Position numbers and translations under genes: made by a program. From Roridomyces roridus (Eukaryota; Basidiomycota; Agaricomycetes; Agaricales; Mycenaceae), in NCBI GenBank assembly GCA_029378245.1, contig JARKIF010000036.1, positions 310,001 to 374,000 on the forward strand: 64,000 nt of DNA, given 5' to 3'. The notes beneath the pieces are model-generated. The model was not told the origin of the DNA, made no database searches, and saw only the letters and a program-made list of their open reading frames with translations. Below, one piece after another: positions 1 through 11,436 of the stretch. Each line of letters begins with the position of its first letter. The stretch's first letter is position 1.

Positions 1-454
1 CATTGGCCCGTGGTGGCATCCCAGCATGCGATGCGTACGTCGGAGAAGGTGATGAAAAGATGTTCACCATGAATGGGAATGAGACGCCGGATTTTACCAC
101 CACCGTCTAGTTCGATGGAACGAAAAGACACCACACGTGGGGCGTCGGAATTCCAGTTTTTTAGGAGCTTGTAGGCGTGAACGGCCATCTTCCGGAGGGT
201 GTCCAGCGGTAAACCGACGATGTCGGTCCCAGAAGTGCAGGGCAGAGGTCTACTCGTTCGATGCGCCTGAGGGACGCGATCCAGAAATAGGGGGAGACCA
301 AGACGGTGGCACAAAACGTGCATGTCTGAAGACTGTTAGCGGGGGGAAGAGACTGCGTAGACATGCGTACAGCGGCGAGATTCAATGCATCGGGAAGATC
401 CAAGTCTTTTGAGAGCTCGAGCAGGACGTCCAGCGGACAGTCTGTGAGCGACAT
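1..454 (-). pseudogene. F-box protein paralogue, 5' part, frameshifted, cut by window edge
   Basis: The reading frame starts at 454 with an F-box-like N-terminus (MSLTDCPLDVLLELSKDLDL). An intron runs from about 370 to 326, with exon 2 starting at 325 (TCTFCA). Both match the intact paralogue at 25549-27068, which has LPLDILLELAKQLDL and TCTACA at the same places. Near 253 the frame breaks: the paralogue has a stretch about 7 nt longer before its RPIPC motif, and here RPLPC continues only in another frame (TSGTDIVGLPLDTLRKMAVHAYK and on to position 1). The copy therefore looks frameshifted, and its 3' part lies outside the window. F-box proteins usually recruit substrates to SCF ubiquitin ligases; the target is unknown. 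A sequencing error at 253 or an unusual intron could also explain the break. Confidence 0.7.
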
Positions 455-667
455 GGTGGTCCCGGATAGAAGGCGAGACGCACGTGATAAATAGGAGTCC
501 GAAATGATGAGATCAGTTCTTCCACCCAGGCCAGATTCGAAAGACGAACACTTTGGTTCGTTACGAAGCTGTGACTGTCCTCAAACCGGGGCGCTTTGAC
601 TGGACAAAGAGACTTCGAGCTGGTTGCAAAGCTGTAAAATTCAATGCGAATATTCAACTTGTAAGTG

Positions 668-1549
668 CTATGCGTCGGGGTCCCCGTGAGGCGGGAGGAT
701 AATTCCACCAAGTGCAGCCTCCTCATCATTCCGCCCCATACGTGTAGCCTCCAACGAGGTCCACCCTCGGTCATCCTTCTCATCCGCCAACCGACCCTTC
801 TCGTACTCCTCCGAATCTACCACCAACCCACCGCGCAGCGTGACACGCTGTCTCGTATAATAAACCCACGCCAAGTCAGCGTAGACCGCCGTCTGAACGA
901 GTCCACACAAAACCGCTATCGGGTCAAGGACATGGTCGAAATGGTAGCGCCAGCCCCAACCGAAGATGTGTAGGAGTCGGTAAGAGCAGAGGGCGAGGAC
1001 GTAGTGGGAGGTTATGACTGTGGGGATGGTGGTTTGGTGGATGAGGATGAGTTGGGGGATTATGCAGATTGATTCGAGGAATATCGAGGAAGACCAGAGG
1101 ATCTGGGATCATGAGCGAGGGGAATTGATGGGGCATGCGGCGTACCTCGAGGACGGAGAAGTAGTAGTTGAATACGAGACCCCATATAGCTGACAAGACC
1201 ACGGACATAGTCGCCGCACGCCAGGCCATGGGGCTCTCCGGTGTACGTGGGTAGAGGAAAGACATGAGGATGAGGACATAGACCGCCGACGCAATGTAGA
1301 TGACTTTCATCCCAAAGTTGTACAGCGAGACCCAGCCGAAGGATAGATCGATGTAGCGCATGATGAATACGAGTGTGTACATTGCTTGAGTTGGCAGGGA
1401 GATGCCTGGAATACGAGTCAATGACGTGTGAGAGGTGAGGCGGGTGTGCGTGACTCGCCTTCAGCGCTCCTGTTCCGATGGATTGACCAGATGAGGATGC
1501 ATTTCGAAGTCAAATGTGCCAAGTCCCCTGCTGTGCGGAAGGGATTCAT
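668..1549 (-). CDS. ER lumen protein-retaining (KDEL) receptor-like, copy 1
   Basis: Three exons (1549-1459, 1405-1146, 1102-668) join in frame to about 261 aa. The N-terminus MNPFRTAGDLAHL matches the ERD2 family start, followed by AEGISLPTQ, RYIDL, SLYN, FSVLEILW and GWRYHF. ERD2 proteins are seven-helix receptors that return HDEL/KDEL proteins from Golgi to ER. Family proteins are about 210 aa, so this one carries a longer charged cytosolic tail. The first intron begins with GC (AAG|GCGAGT), not GT; only this donor keeps the conserved Gly-Ile junction, and copy 2 shows the same. The usual Asn before the WxWR motif is Gly (HIFGWGWR), so retrieval-signal binding may be altered. The gene is paired with an inverted copy at 11437-12379. 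Confidence 0.88.
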
Positions 1550-1559
1550 GGGGGGGATT

Positions 1560-2420
1560 GAGATGGAGCCACGATGCGCGTGAGGAAGACACTTAATAAG
1601 AGCGGTAGCAATGCGGGAACAGCGACGGACACAGCCTGTAGTTACCGTCCCGCCACCAGTAGATCAAGATTGTAGTCGGTGCATCGAATCCAAAGCTGTC
1701 CGTCATGTGGGAAGACAACCAGAGCAACCGCAATTGAGTGTAAACGCAGGGGAGACTTGGAGTCGGAGGAGCTCGAGTCGTCGACTTTGAAGCCCCACTG
1801 TACTCCGAGGATCTTGCCAACGTAGAGCATCGCTGTCGATGCCAAGAGAGATCGAAAAGAGCCCCGATACGGTAGGAACACGGTGGGCCAGGGTGGGGCT
1901 CGTTCGTTCGGAATCACTTCGAGATCGGAGGGCGCTTGGAAGTCAGGAAGAGGCGGTGGAGGCGTGAGAACTGATTCAACGTCAAATTGGTCATGATCTT
2001 TGCCAAACCACTGGCTCCCACATCGCACAACTGAGGCTTCAAACCAAGCTCCAACTCGAAAGGGGAGACAAACACAATCCACAACTTGCTTGAGGGAAAG
2101 AAAAATATTCGAGCTTGAAGTCAGCAGCGACGACTCAGCCGCCCTCTCGGAATCGAACGGGGACTCGGAAGGCAAATCTGTTCTTGTCTTTCCCTCTTCA
2201 CCGCTACACCCTTGCACTTGGGGGATTGGGATGCCAACAGAGACCTAAAAGTTAGAGCCTCAATGCGGTGGGAGTATGGTGGGACCGGGCAGGAATCGTC
2301 GGTTGTTTCGTGAAGCGTCACGCGGCCGATGTTTGCGAAACACAACCGAGACCACATGAGGCCTGAGGCTTCAAACCAGACTCCAGCTCCAAACTGGAAG
2401 CACCGGTTTGGCACCGGTTC
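1560..2420 (-). repeat. Upstream flank of ERD2 copy 1, inverted duplicate of 10880-11436
   Basis: Read on the minus strand, this stretch contains blocks nearly identical to the plus strand upstream of ERD2 copy 2. Examples are the GAACCGGTG block, the TTCTCACGCCTCCACCGC block and CCGAACGAACGAG. The duplicated unit therefore includes promoter DNA as well as the gene. An open frame of 191 codons lies here (2217-1642), but it follows the repeat and shows no recognisable domain, so it is not called a gene. A B-box-like hairpin is visible near 2145 (CTCGGAATCGAACGGGG). Confidence 0.7.
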
Positions 2421-2599
2421 ACTTCTAGGCTAACAATCGACGAGGGCATTGATCAATTTGAATACATTTGAATATTTCTGGTCAGGCCACGGCCCACAAG
2501 TCTTCGCATTCAACAGTCGAAAACACAATCTGGTAACCTAACTTTCCTCCACCCCACCCTGCACCAGGTCGTGGAGTGCACAGAGTTCAGGCGAACAGG

Positions 2600-4330
2600 G
2601 AAATCAGCGACGCCCTCCTAACTTGATAGCCTTAGCTGCCGGTTCGATTCCCGCCAAGGTATGGGGAAGTGCCACCCAAGTGTCCTTTTTTTCGCCCTTC
2701 ACGGTACCGCCCAACGAGTTCCCAGCTCACCATATGCATCCACCGAGTTCAAACCGAATCAGTGTTTAGCGCGTACTTTAACAAGTCCAGGATATTGAAG
2801 GGAATTCGGTCGAAGCAAACATATTACAACCTCCACCCAAGTCAAGCCAACAACCAGTCGTGGCTACCGGGAGAAGTCCACCCATTCCATTCCTTGCATC
2901 TCCGGTTCGATTCCGGGCAAGGTCGTGAGGTGGGAACAGAAGGTTTTTCCCCCGTACTGAGCTGTTTGATCACCTCGCAGACACTGGGGGCAAAAGCCAG
3001 GGAACCTCAAAGGAGGCTTCCTTTAAAGAAGCTGATGTTCCTTTGTTCGGACAAAGGAAAATGAGCTTCTTTAAAGGAAGCTTATTTTTGGGTTCCCTGG
3101 CTTTTGCCCGCCGTGAGAACTCTTGAGATTTCTCTGCTGAATCAGTGTCTAAGTAGGTATTACATCGATTTAACCCTAGAAAATACACAGGTCGCAGGTT
3201 TTTCTCCTCTTCAAACTTCCACCTTTACAGTGAGTATTTAGTACACAGAACACGCGAGCGACCAATCATTGGAGCCCATTTCAAATTGAAGTACTGATAC
3301 CACAAATTCTAGCGCGGGTACGTATCCAAGTTTACCTCGCAGACACGGGATCCGCACCCCGATTGATACTTGAACCCCATATCAAACTTGCAATTCATTC
3401 AGATTCCCTACAATGCAACCAATTTCGGGCCGCCGGGCCATTCCTCGATCCGGTTCGATTCCGGCAAGGGCAATTGGTGGCTGGCCGGGAACCCAGCGAC
3501 GCCAGCTGCCGGTTCGATTCCCGCAAAGGCATGGAGGTCTTTGATCACCAAGTATCCTTTTTTCCCCTCACGGCACCCACAAACGAGGATGCTGGGCATG
3601 CATGTGTCTAGCAAGAAGTAAACAAGTCGCATCCAGTTGACATTGGAACCTCACTGCAGATGCCAGAATGCGACTCGGAAATCCCCATTTGATGATGCCG
3701 AGCCAATCCTTGACCTGGTTCAATTCCGGACAAGGCGATTCATCTGAGGCTGCGGGAGCCCAGCAACGCCCGTTGCAAATTCATAGCTTTAGCTGCCAGT
3801 TCGATTCCGGCGAAAGCTTAAGAGATGTTGTTGGAAATCGTACATTTTCTCCCTCATAGTGAGTGTATACTACACAGAAAGCGAGCGAGAATCGCTGGCA
3901 TTGGCAAGCAGCCAGCGACGCCCATCGCAAAATTGATAGCCTTGCTGCCGGTTCGATTCCGGCCAAAGAGATCATATATCTCGGAGAATCTTCATGTTTT
4001 GTTTTCCGTAACCGCTTCAGCTCACAGCTGCTTACAGTTGACGTTACACATAACTCGAGCCAAGAATGGGTAGCCGGGGACTGAGCGACGCCACTGCAAC
4101 TGGATAGCCTTAGCTGCCGGCTCGTGTCCTGCAGAAGACATATATTGGAAAATGTTTTGTTGTCTCTCCTTTACCGCTCCACCGTACAGCGCCTTACAGT
4201 CGTCATTACACAGAAAGCGAGCGACTAATCTCTGGCGATATCCCGGCGATGCCCTGGTGAATTCATAGCCTTTAGCTGCCGGTTCGATTCCGACAAGGGC
4301 GATGGGGCCGTGTATCGGGTTTTTTCCGCC
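2600..4330 (+). repeat. Array of about nine tRNA-like hairpin repeats (short class), plus orientation
   Basis: T-arm-like hairpins occur near 2641, 2903, 3455, 3510, 3715, 3797, 3950, 4115 (decayed) and 4278. The usual form is GCCGG-TTCGATT-CCGGC, then AAGGGCG or a variant. Upstream of several lies GACGCCC plus a stretch like GATAGCCTTAGCT. The CGCCC(TT) part can pair with the (AA)GGGCG after the hairpin, closing a structure of about 50 nt. The hairpin contains a good Pol III B box (GGTTCGATTCC). Units also share flanking phrases such as CAGAAAGCGAGCGA. No D arm or anticodon arm is evident, so these are not normal tRNA genes. Confidence 0.75.
2988..3109. mobile_element. Foldback/MITE-like element with 19-bp perfect terminal inverted repeats
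   Basis: The ends GGGCAAAAGCCAGGGAACC (2988-3006) and its exact complement (3091-3109) enclose about 122 bp. Subterminal blocks around CTTCCTTTAAAGAAGC and GCTTCTTTAAAGGAAGC also pair, so almost the whole element folds into one hairpin. No coding capacity is present. A half-copy with the same right end lies at 28450-28530. A clear target-site duplication was not found. Confidence 0.75.
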
Positions 4331-4444
4331 TTCATCCTCGAACGAGGTCCCATCCACTCATCCATCGACATAAAAACGCGAATTCGTGTTTAGCAAATAC
4401 ATACACCCATTCAATATTTTATCCCGCAACGCACGGATTCAACT

Positions 4445-5567
4445 TCAAAGAGGCCCCCAGGCCTCCCCACCAGGTTGCCACCTCGCAGACTCGGCACCCG
4501 TATCAACGACGTGCAAATGCAGTGCCTGCGGTGGCTGCCCATACGAATCCGACCCATACGCAGCCTCGAACTGGGACACCCGTGCGTAGACCCCCTGCTT
4601 CGGGGGCGGCGGCGGTGGAGGAGGGGAACGACCTATGAGAAAAGAGTTGTTCGTAGGAGGTGCGGTGCGTGGAGTCCGATCTGGACTCGAATGGACACCC
4701 TCTGAAGGCGATGTCGGCACTGACACTGACGTCGTGGTGCGGCGCTGCGGCGGGCGTGGTGGCGCACGGAATGGACTGTGGCTGATTGATACCGCACGGT
4801 GTACCGTCGGTTTGCAATCGGTGGCGTTGTTAGTAGCAAAGTCCGGCACGGGTGCTCTAGTTTTAGTCGGTGAGCTGGATACCGTGCGACGGAGGGAGAG
4901 CGCTGGGGGAATGGTGGACGGCGATGGAGCGGTTCGAGCGGAGGAAGCTGAGGTTGTTGATCGGGACGAGGAAGACGATTGGCTGTCGCTGGGCTTGCGT
5001 AATGTGGGTTTGCGAGGCGGGAGGGGCGGTCGTGTGTGCAGGTCCGGGGACGGGGCTGGAGTGGGTAGGGAGGACGAGGAGGGTGACACGCTTTGGGGTA
5101 GAGAGGCTGTATAACGATCGAGATGAGCGCCACAGCGTTCCCGACGCGAGAAGCAGCGAGACGCACCTTGGACGAAGACTAGACTCCGCTGGACACCGTG
5201 CCCCGCTAACCCGTGTAGCACCAATCGCAAAACAGCGAAGAATTCCCCAGCAGACAGGGTGGGCGGGAACAAGCGGAATATCTGCACAATCCAGTCAGTT
5301 TCTGGATGGGGTGCGGGGATGGAATGAACAACGCACCTCGTCGACAACACCACTCGCAAGTGCAGCGTACCGCCCACGAATCCACGCACGGGCTTCACGA
5401 GCGCTCACACTAGCGCGCGCCCAATCCGACTGCCCATCGCCGTCGACGAGCTCAGCGAGGCTGCTACTGAAGAGTGGATGTTCAGCGTCACTGAGGGCTG
5501 ATGGATGTAGCGATAGAGGGCGGGAGGAGGAGCTGCGACGGGGAGAGGACATGGAGGTGGAGGTCAA
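4445..5567 (-). CDS. Proline/serine-rich protein with conserved N-terminal region, unknown function
   Basis: Three exons (5567-5337, 5281-5167, 5106-4445) give about 335 aa; both introns have GT-AG ends and join in phase. The N-terminal part is ordered (SDAEHPLFSSSLAELV, SAREARAWIRGRYAAL, IFRLFPPTLSAGEFFAVLRLVLH, SLVFVQ) and resembles a module seen in other basidiomycete hypothetical proteins. The rest is low complexity, rich in Ser and Pro with SH3-ligand-like runs (RPPLPPRKP and a run of eight Pro), ending near AYGSDSYGQPPQ. Such tails suggest a scaffold or signalling adaptor, but that is inference. An internal Met at 5552 could also be the start. The gene sits between two opposed arrays of tRNA-like repeats. 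Confidence 0.75.
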
Positions 5568-5769
5568 GCAGCAGCGTGTTTTCGCCGGAAGCAGCTGCCG
5601 GAGATATCAAACATGCGGCCAGTCAGGTTAGCCGAACTTCAATTACGAATTATTTTTCTTCCAGACCTTTTAGCCATCTTTTTCACCTTTTTGAGAGCTT
5701 TACAGATGAAGGGTTTCGCCGTCATCGGCCCAAATTTTTCCGGGGCTTTCGAACGCGAATAGTCGTCGC

Positions 5770-6210
5770 AAATGGTTTGGCAAAGATCGGCGGGATGACG
5801 GAACTTGATCTTCAATCAGTTCCCGCGCTTGGCGGCTTCTTCCCGACTTCCATCTCCCGCCAATCTCGAAGCTGATTGCACAGGCGACCTCGAGGCTCGG
5901 TTCTCATCGACGGCGACACTACATAGGCGACACTCTACGCGGGCTTGGAAATCCGAATCGCACTGGCAGACGACTCACCTCTGTTACCTGTGCATCTGCT
6001 GCGGTCCCCCTGCGTTCAGTTCACATTCAATGGCCGCAGCCGCAGCTCTAGCTCCTGTTCCCTTCCCACCTCTACATAGCAAACGGACAGCTTCGACTTC
6101 GCCCCGATGCTCTGCCTAGAACCTTGAATCTTGATTCCACTGCTCGCGGGACCGTGACTGCAAGCTGTGTCCGTCTCTATCCCCGTGCACTCTCGACTTG
6201 CGGTTCCTCC
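5770..6210 (+). repeat. Third, gene-less copy of the ERD2 upstream flank
   Basis: Phrases in order match the flank of ERD2 copy 2 at 10990-11370: GTTTGGCAAAGATC, ATCTCGAAGC, the CGACGGCGACACT block, ACGGACAGCTTC, GATGCTCTG, then CACTGCTCGCGGGACCGT followed by GCTGTGTCCGTC. No ERD2 coding exon follows before the tRNA-like repeats begin at about 6280. This is therefore a solo promoter-side fragment of the duplicated segment. Confidence 0.6.
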
Positions 6211-6279
6211 ACGTAGCTCCAAGCTCATTCTCACCTCCCTCCATGAATCCCCTGCGCCCCCCCAAAAAAGGATCATGAC

Positions 6280-9030
6280 TCCAGCAGTATCTCTATTGCC
6301 GGAATCAAACCGGGAATCAAAGCTATCAGTTGGCAAGGGCCTGGCTGGGTTCCCGGCCATGTTCGCTTGGAATTACGCGTTGCACTCTAATAGTAATATC
6401 AAGTGGAAGCTGCACCTGGAGCATTGAAACGACAAAGCGGCTGACATTTGCCTCCCGGAATCGAACAGGGTGGCTAAGCTAATTGATGCAAAGCGCCAGC
6501 TGGGCAAATAAAGGAGTGGCGCCGGTTGAGTTCTCCCATCCGAATCGCGGGCAAGTAGAAATTGTTTGTTTTCTCCTTCTCCGAGGCGCTGTTCTGTGGG
6601 TTCCGACTTGCGGAAAAAAGCTTGTCTTGGCTACCCTACGGCCTTGCCCGGAATCGAACCGCGTCGTCAAGGTCGAAACAACTTCAAGCTTAAGGAAGGA
6701 CTGGCCATGCTGAACACGAATTCTGCTTTGATTTGTCGATATCGATTTTGCGACCAAGCTCGTGCTGTGATTGATATGATTATGATAGCTGGGATGGCAT
6801 GGCCGATGGGGGCCACGGTGAGTACACAGTGCAAGGAAAAGGAAGAAGCTTCACGTGTGCCAAATGTACCAGCCTGGATTCGAACCGGTGGCTGAAGCTG
6901 TCTGTACCTTCAAGGGGATTCTCCCGTCTGCGATAGACCGGGTTTGATATCGAGTTCAAATGTCAAATGGCGTGCGGATGCCGTGTCTGCGAGATGGCAG
7001 CCGGGAGTGGTGGCGTGGTGGCCTCTTTGAAGCTTGAAGTCGAATGCGTACGTGTACGCGCGCGGTGGTGCGTGATATCGATACTGTATCCCCCGCCCCC
7101 GCACCGGACTCGGATGTATTTGCGAAACAACGATTCGGCTTTTATTTCGATGGATGGATGAGGTGGCTTGTTTTTTTTTTAAAAAAAAGCACATCGGAGG
7201 AAATCAATCCCTTGGCCGGAATCGAACCGGCAGCTGGAGCTATCGAATTGCAAGGGCGTCGCTGGGTTTTGGCTAGTGACTATGGTAGTTCGGTTGAGCT
7301 CTGTTGTGGACGATCGTTGAATGGTGGCATGGGACCTCGTTCGGCGGTGAAAGAGAAGCCTTCAAACACTTGAGTTCTGTGTACTGTGATTCAAACTTCA
7401 TAAGGTCGGCAATTGAGAAAAAAATACATACGACCCGGAAAATTGCCCTTCCCGGGATCGAACCGGGTCCAGTGGGGCGGGTCCAGTGGGGGGAGTTCGA
7501 GCTGTGTCTAAGTACTGATCAACTAGATGCAACTCACTTCTTGCTCACCTCGGACTTGGCTTCGATTTATCGAATTTACGATGCGGCTCATGCCCCGAGT
7601 GCGTGCCTGGATGGTGCCTCGTGAGTGGTAAAAAAGAAAAACCGTACGTAGCATTGGATCATCACCCTGCTCGGAATCGAACCGAAGCAGCAGCCTGCGC
7701 GACGCAACGGTGTGGCTGGTGTTCAACCTCCCACTTGGCTTGTACTTACTGATTCAAGATCTTGGTGCGCCCGGCCGCCGGCGAGACCTCGTTGAGGAGT
7801 GAACTATGAAGGGGAAAAAAGAGGGCGCCCGACGTATCACCCCGCTCGGAATCGAACCGGATCGCTTCAGGGGTGCATAGGAATGGGATACGGTTCTTCA
7901 GTGCTTGGCGCCACTTTCGTCAAAGGCTCCTCTTTGGCTCGAGCTCGAATCCTGTCAATGAACAAGTGTCCGGTGGAATTAATCGGTTCTCTCGTCGAAG
8001 TCAGTAATATCACCTGAACCATTAGTTTCAGGAGTCAGGTACCCAGACTCTAGTCTTACGAGTAAGTAATAATCAACAATCCTCGAAAAAGCGTTGGAGA
8101 ATTGTGTAATCCCCGGCCCGAGTCGAACGGGTTGTAAGTGCGTGGTTGGAAACTCACAACAAGTAATCGAGTCTTTTCCCTTGAAGTTGAAGCTTGAAGT
8201 TGAATGCGTCGGCGCGCGAACGCTGGTGCTGCGTGATAAAACATCGGATGAATGTATGTAATTGCTAATAATGCACGAATTCGCCTTGATTTCGATGGAT
8301 GGTGGGATGGGATTGGGACATCGTTCGGCCGTGCCGTGAAGGAACAAAGGTAACTTGGTGAGCCCGCGAGACCTCCATGCTATGTGCGGGAATCGAAGCT
8401 CGATTTCGCCTAGCTATCGTTCTCTCGAGTTCTGTGTACACTAGTACTCACTGCAAAGTGGAGCGGAGCATTGGAGCGGGGCATTGAAGAAGCAAAAGAG
8501 ATTTGGTGACCGTCATATCTCCTTCGCCGGAATCGAACCGGGGATGCAAGGAATGGAATCGCTCGAGTATACGTAGGCTCGAGGTCTCCGGTCTGAATGT
8601 GCGATTGATTGGCTTGACTTTTGTGGAATGAAATCCCTGCTTCCGTCGAATTCCCTTCAACATCCTGGGCTTGATAAATTTAAACGCACGGGAAGGGGAA
8701 AAAGGAGGGATCGCGTCTATCTGAACTGAACTACCACCTTGCCTGGATTCGAACCGGCGGCTGAAGCTGCATCAACCTGCAAGGGCGTGGCGGGGATTCT
8801 CTCGGCTGCGGTAGACTGTTCACTCGACTTTGTGAACTTGAACTTGGCAGTTTGATATGGAGTTCAGGGATCAAATGGCGTACGGGTGGCCGGAATCAAA
8901 ACCGGCACTTGGGGCCAGCGAGCGTTCTCTCGAGGTCTGTGACATAATAACTGCCAGGAGATGTAGGGAAAAAGGATATATATAATAAATGCTTTCCCGC
9001 AACATCGCCTTTCCCGGAATCGAGCCAGGT
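6280..9030 (-). repeat. Array of about fourteen tRNA-like hairpin repeats (short class), minus orientation
   Basis: Reverse-complement T-arm hairpins lie near 6296, 6450, 6646, 6875, 7215, 7447, 7668, 7843, 8110, 8380, 8520, 8742, 8883 and 9008. Stems differ but stay paired. Read on the minus strand, examples are GCCGG/CCGGC at 7215, CCCGG/CCGGG at 7447 and CCCG/CGGG at 8110. At 7668 the hairpin extends to CTGC/GCAG. The loop is nearly always TTCGATT or a one-base variant. Between hairpins are diverged copies of the same flank (AAGTTGAATGCG, TCGATGGATGG). No protein-coding gene is supported in this stretch. Confidence 0.75.
7209..7256 (-). other. Best-preserved short tRNA-like unit (48 nt)
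   Basis: On the minus strand the 5' CCCTTG (7256-7251) pairs perfectly with the 3' CAAGGG (7214-7209). A T-arm-like hairpin with stem GCCGG/CCGGC and a 7-nt loop TTCGATT lies directly before the 3' strand. The 19 nt between the 5' strand and the hairpin (7250-7232) are too short for both a D arm and an anticodon arm. The arrangement recalls the coaxially stacked acceptor/T-arm half of a tRNA. Confidence 0.65.
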
Positions 9031-9355
9031 GGAGGAGTGCCTGGGGTTCATCGAAGTGTGTGGACCTCCGAGCGTGTCCATATTCATTCAATATGTACTT
9101 GACAACTGGATTCTGCGAAGATCGGTGACTGAGTGACTCTGAGTCATTGAACGATGAAAGCGAAAAAGCAGCAGGATAGGATAGTGGTTCGAAAAAAGGC
9201 ATATTCTACAACTGTGTGACGATTCCTATCAGGAATCTAACTGGGTGCCTGAGGCTGCCAGCCTCAATGCCAGGTGGGGCTGTATGGCTCCGGATCGATG
9301 TTTTAACTGATGGCCGTTACACTGCCACATTTGTCTCTTCTCTCTCACGGTCATC

Positions 9356-10379
9356 ATGTCTACCGCCGCAGCCACCGTGGCTCAGATACCAGAGCTCTCC
9401 GAGCAGATCGTCGACTTCCTGGATACATCCACACCAGATCTACGCTCTCTCGCTCTCGTTTCTCCATCTTTCTGCGGATTCAGTCAATCTCTGCTCTTCC
9501 GCGATATCGTACTGGATAAGGGCAAATCCGCCATGAAGCTGGCGGGGATGCTCAAATCAATCTCCTCTCCGCGGCAGTTCGAGCTGATCTCACTCATCCG
9601 GCGCGTACGGATGCCGATCCAAGCCGGCGCACTCAGAGCGTTCTATCAAGTCCCGCTGTTTGCGGTGCAGGACCTAATTTTCAGCGGTATGAGCCCAATA
9701 GAAAGTCCGATCGCACTGGCGCAGCACTTCGTCTCCGGCATGCCGGAACTGCGCAAACTCACTCTTTGCAATGGGGCTGGCCTTTTGGCCGATCTTGCGG
9801 ATTTATTCCGCCATTTGCCGCCGACTATCGAGAGTCTGGTGTTCCGTGGTACAGTCTTTGTGGGGTCGCCTTCTTCCCGGATATTCGAGGGACCAAAGCT
9901 GCAGATCAAGTCATTGCAGCTTGGGTATCCGGATCCCGTGGAGGAATGGCTCCTCAGTTCGTCGTCCCCGTTCGACTTTTCTCGGCTGGAAGTGCTCCAC
10001 CGTGAAGGCAATCAATGGAAGGACGTTTTTTCCTGGTTTTTCCATGGGTCTCCGACCATTGTGCGCCTTAAAATGACAAGGGGTGAGTACACTTACTACT
10101 TTCCGCCTTTCTTCACCTGATCAGTTTGCAGCCATGATCTTCGAACACGTCGACGCCCCGCACCTGGCGCACCTAACGTCACTCGGGATTTACACCACAA
10201 GCAGCTGGCACATGGCCTACATCAAGGGTATCATAGCCAAAATCCCCGCAGAAAACGCCCTCGAGGTCCTGACACTGGCTATTCCCCAAGAAGAAGAATA
10301 TCAGGTGTCGGGACTCGTGGAAATCGATCAAGCGATAGACACGGCAAATCTACCGAGGCTGCGGAGAGTGGATGTATAA
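9356..10379 (+). CDS. F-box-like protein
   Basis: Two exons (9356-10082, 10132-10379; donor GTGAGT, acceptor TTTGCAG) encode about 324 aa. Residues 10-50 (IPELSEQIVDFL, then LRSLALVSPSFCGFSQSLLFRDIVL) have the pattern of the F-box-like N-terminus common in agaric proteins. The rest contains weak leucine-rich spacing (LRKLTLCNG, IESLVFRG, LQIKSLQLG) as in F-box/LRR proteins. The likely role is substrate choice for an SCF-type ubiquitin ligase, inferred from family only. An alternative acceptor (GATCAG, 10125) would shift the frame. The gene is unrelated in sequence to the three F-box paralogues at 1, 25549 and 47800. Confidence 0.75.
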
Positions 10380-10879
10380 TTTTTGGACAACTGGACGCGT
10401 ACGGTGAGAGAGCAGCCGAAGTGGTTCCCAAGGTTGAACGCCCGGGGTTTGGTACACACCGCGGTAGTCAAAGGTCCGTGAATCTTGACAACTCGACGAC
10501 GATGCTTCTGACAGGGAGCAGCGCATTTCCCAGGTTTTACGGTGGAGTGAAAGTAGTTTACGCCTTTGGATTGGGCTCGGATGGATGGAACAAATGAACT
10601 TGGACTTCAACCATGAAGTCGTGATTCGCGGTGCTCGCGGCTGTAAAATAAGTAGACAAGTGAAGATGGTCGTGCGTATAAACCGGGGATGCAGGAATCG
10701 AATGGCTCGAGTTGTTTCAGTCTGCGAGCAGCGGTTCATTATTGGCTTGAATTTTGGGAAGCTGAGTCCCTGCTTCCTCTGATATCCTGGGCTTGATAAT
10801 TCACCAAAACGCGAATATGTTCAGCTGTATTCAGTTCTACGCGGCGGCGGGCGGCAGTTTGGGATGTCGCTACCAGCTC

Positions 10880-11436
10880 GGAAACGCGGATTCAGTTTTC
10901 TTTCAAATGGCTTCAGAGTGAACCGGTGTCTGTCTCCACTTTCCAGCTGGAGCCTGGTTTGCAGCCTCAGTTGTCGCAAAGATCGTATGATGAGTTTATG
11001 TAACCAGTTCTCACGCCTCCACCGCTTCTTTCTGACTTCCATGCGCCCTCCAATCTCGAAGCAGATTCCGAACGAACGAGTCCCACCCTGTCCCACCGTG
11101 CCCCTATCTCCTAGACTCCTACCGCATCGAGGGTTCCAGTCTCTCTTGGCATCGACAGCGACGCTCTACGCTGGCAAGATCCTCAGTGTTGGGCGTCAAA
11201 GTCTGCCGGTCTCCTCCGAGTCTAAATGTGCTCCCTACGTCCGCACACTCAATCGCCGCACCTCTGGTTGCCTTGCCACATCACGGACAGCTTTCTCGAT
11301 GCTCTGACTACAATCTTGATACACTGCTCGCGGAACCGTAACTGCAGGCTGTGTGCGTCGCTATACCCGCTTTGCTACCGCTCTTATTAAGTCTCTTCCT
11401 CCCGCACATCGTGGCCCCCGCTCGATCCCATATCCC
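10880..11436 (+). repeat. Upstream flank of ERD2 copy 2 (duplicate of 1560-2420)
   Basis: The stretch carries the same ordered blocks as the minus-strand flank of copy 1 (GTGAACCGGTG, CAGTTCTCACGCCTCCACCGC, CCGAACGAACGAG, TCTCTTGGCATCGACAG). It ends right before the ERD2 start codon at 11437 and should hold that gene's promoter. A clear TATA box was not seen. Confidence 0.65.

Noticed and set aside
1642..2217. Minus-strand open frame of 191 codons upstream of ERD2 copy 1
   Set aside because: It lies wholly in the duplicated flank, the matching flank of copy 2 does not keep the frame, and no domain is visible.
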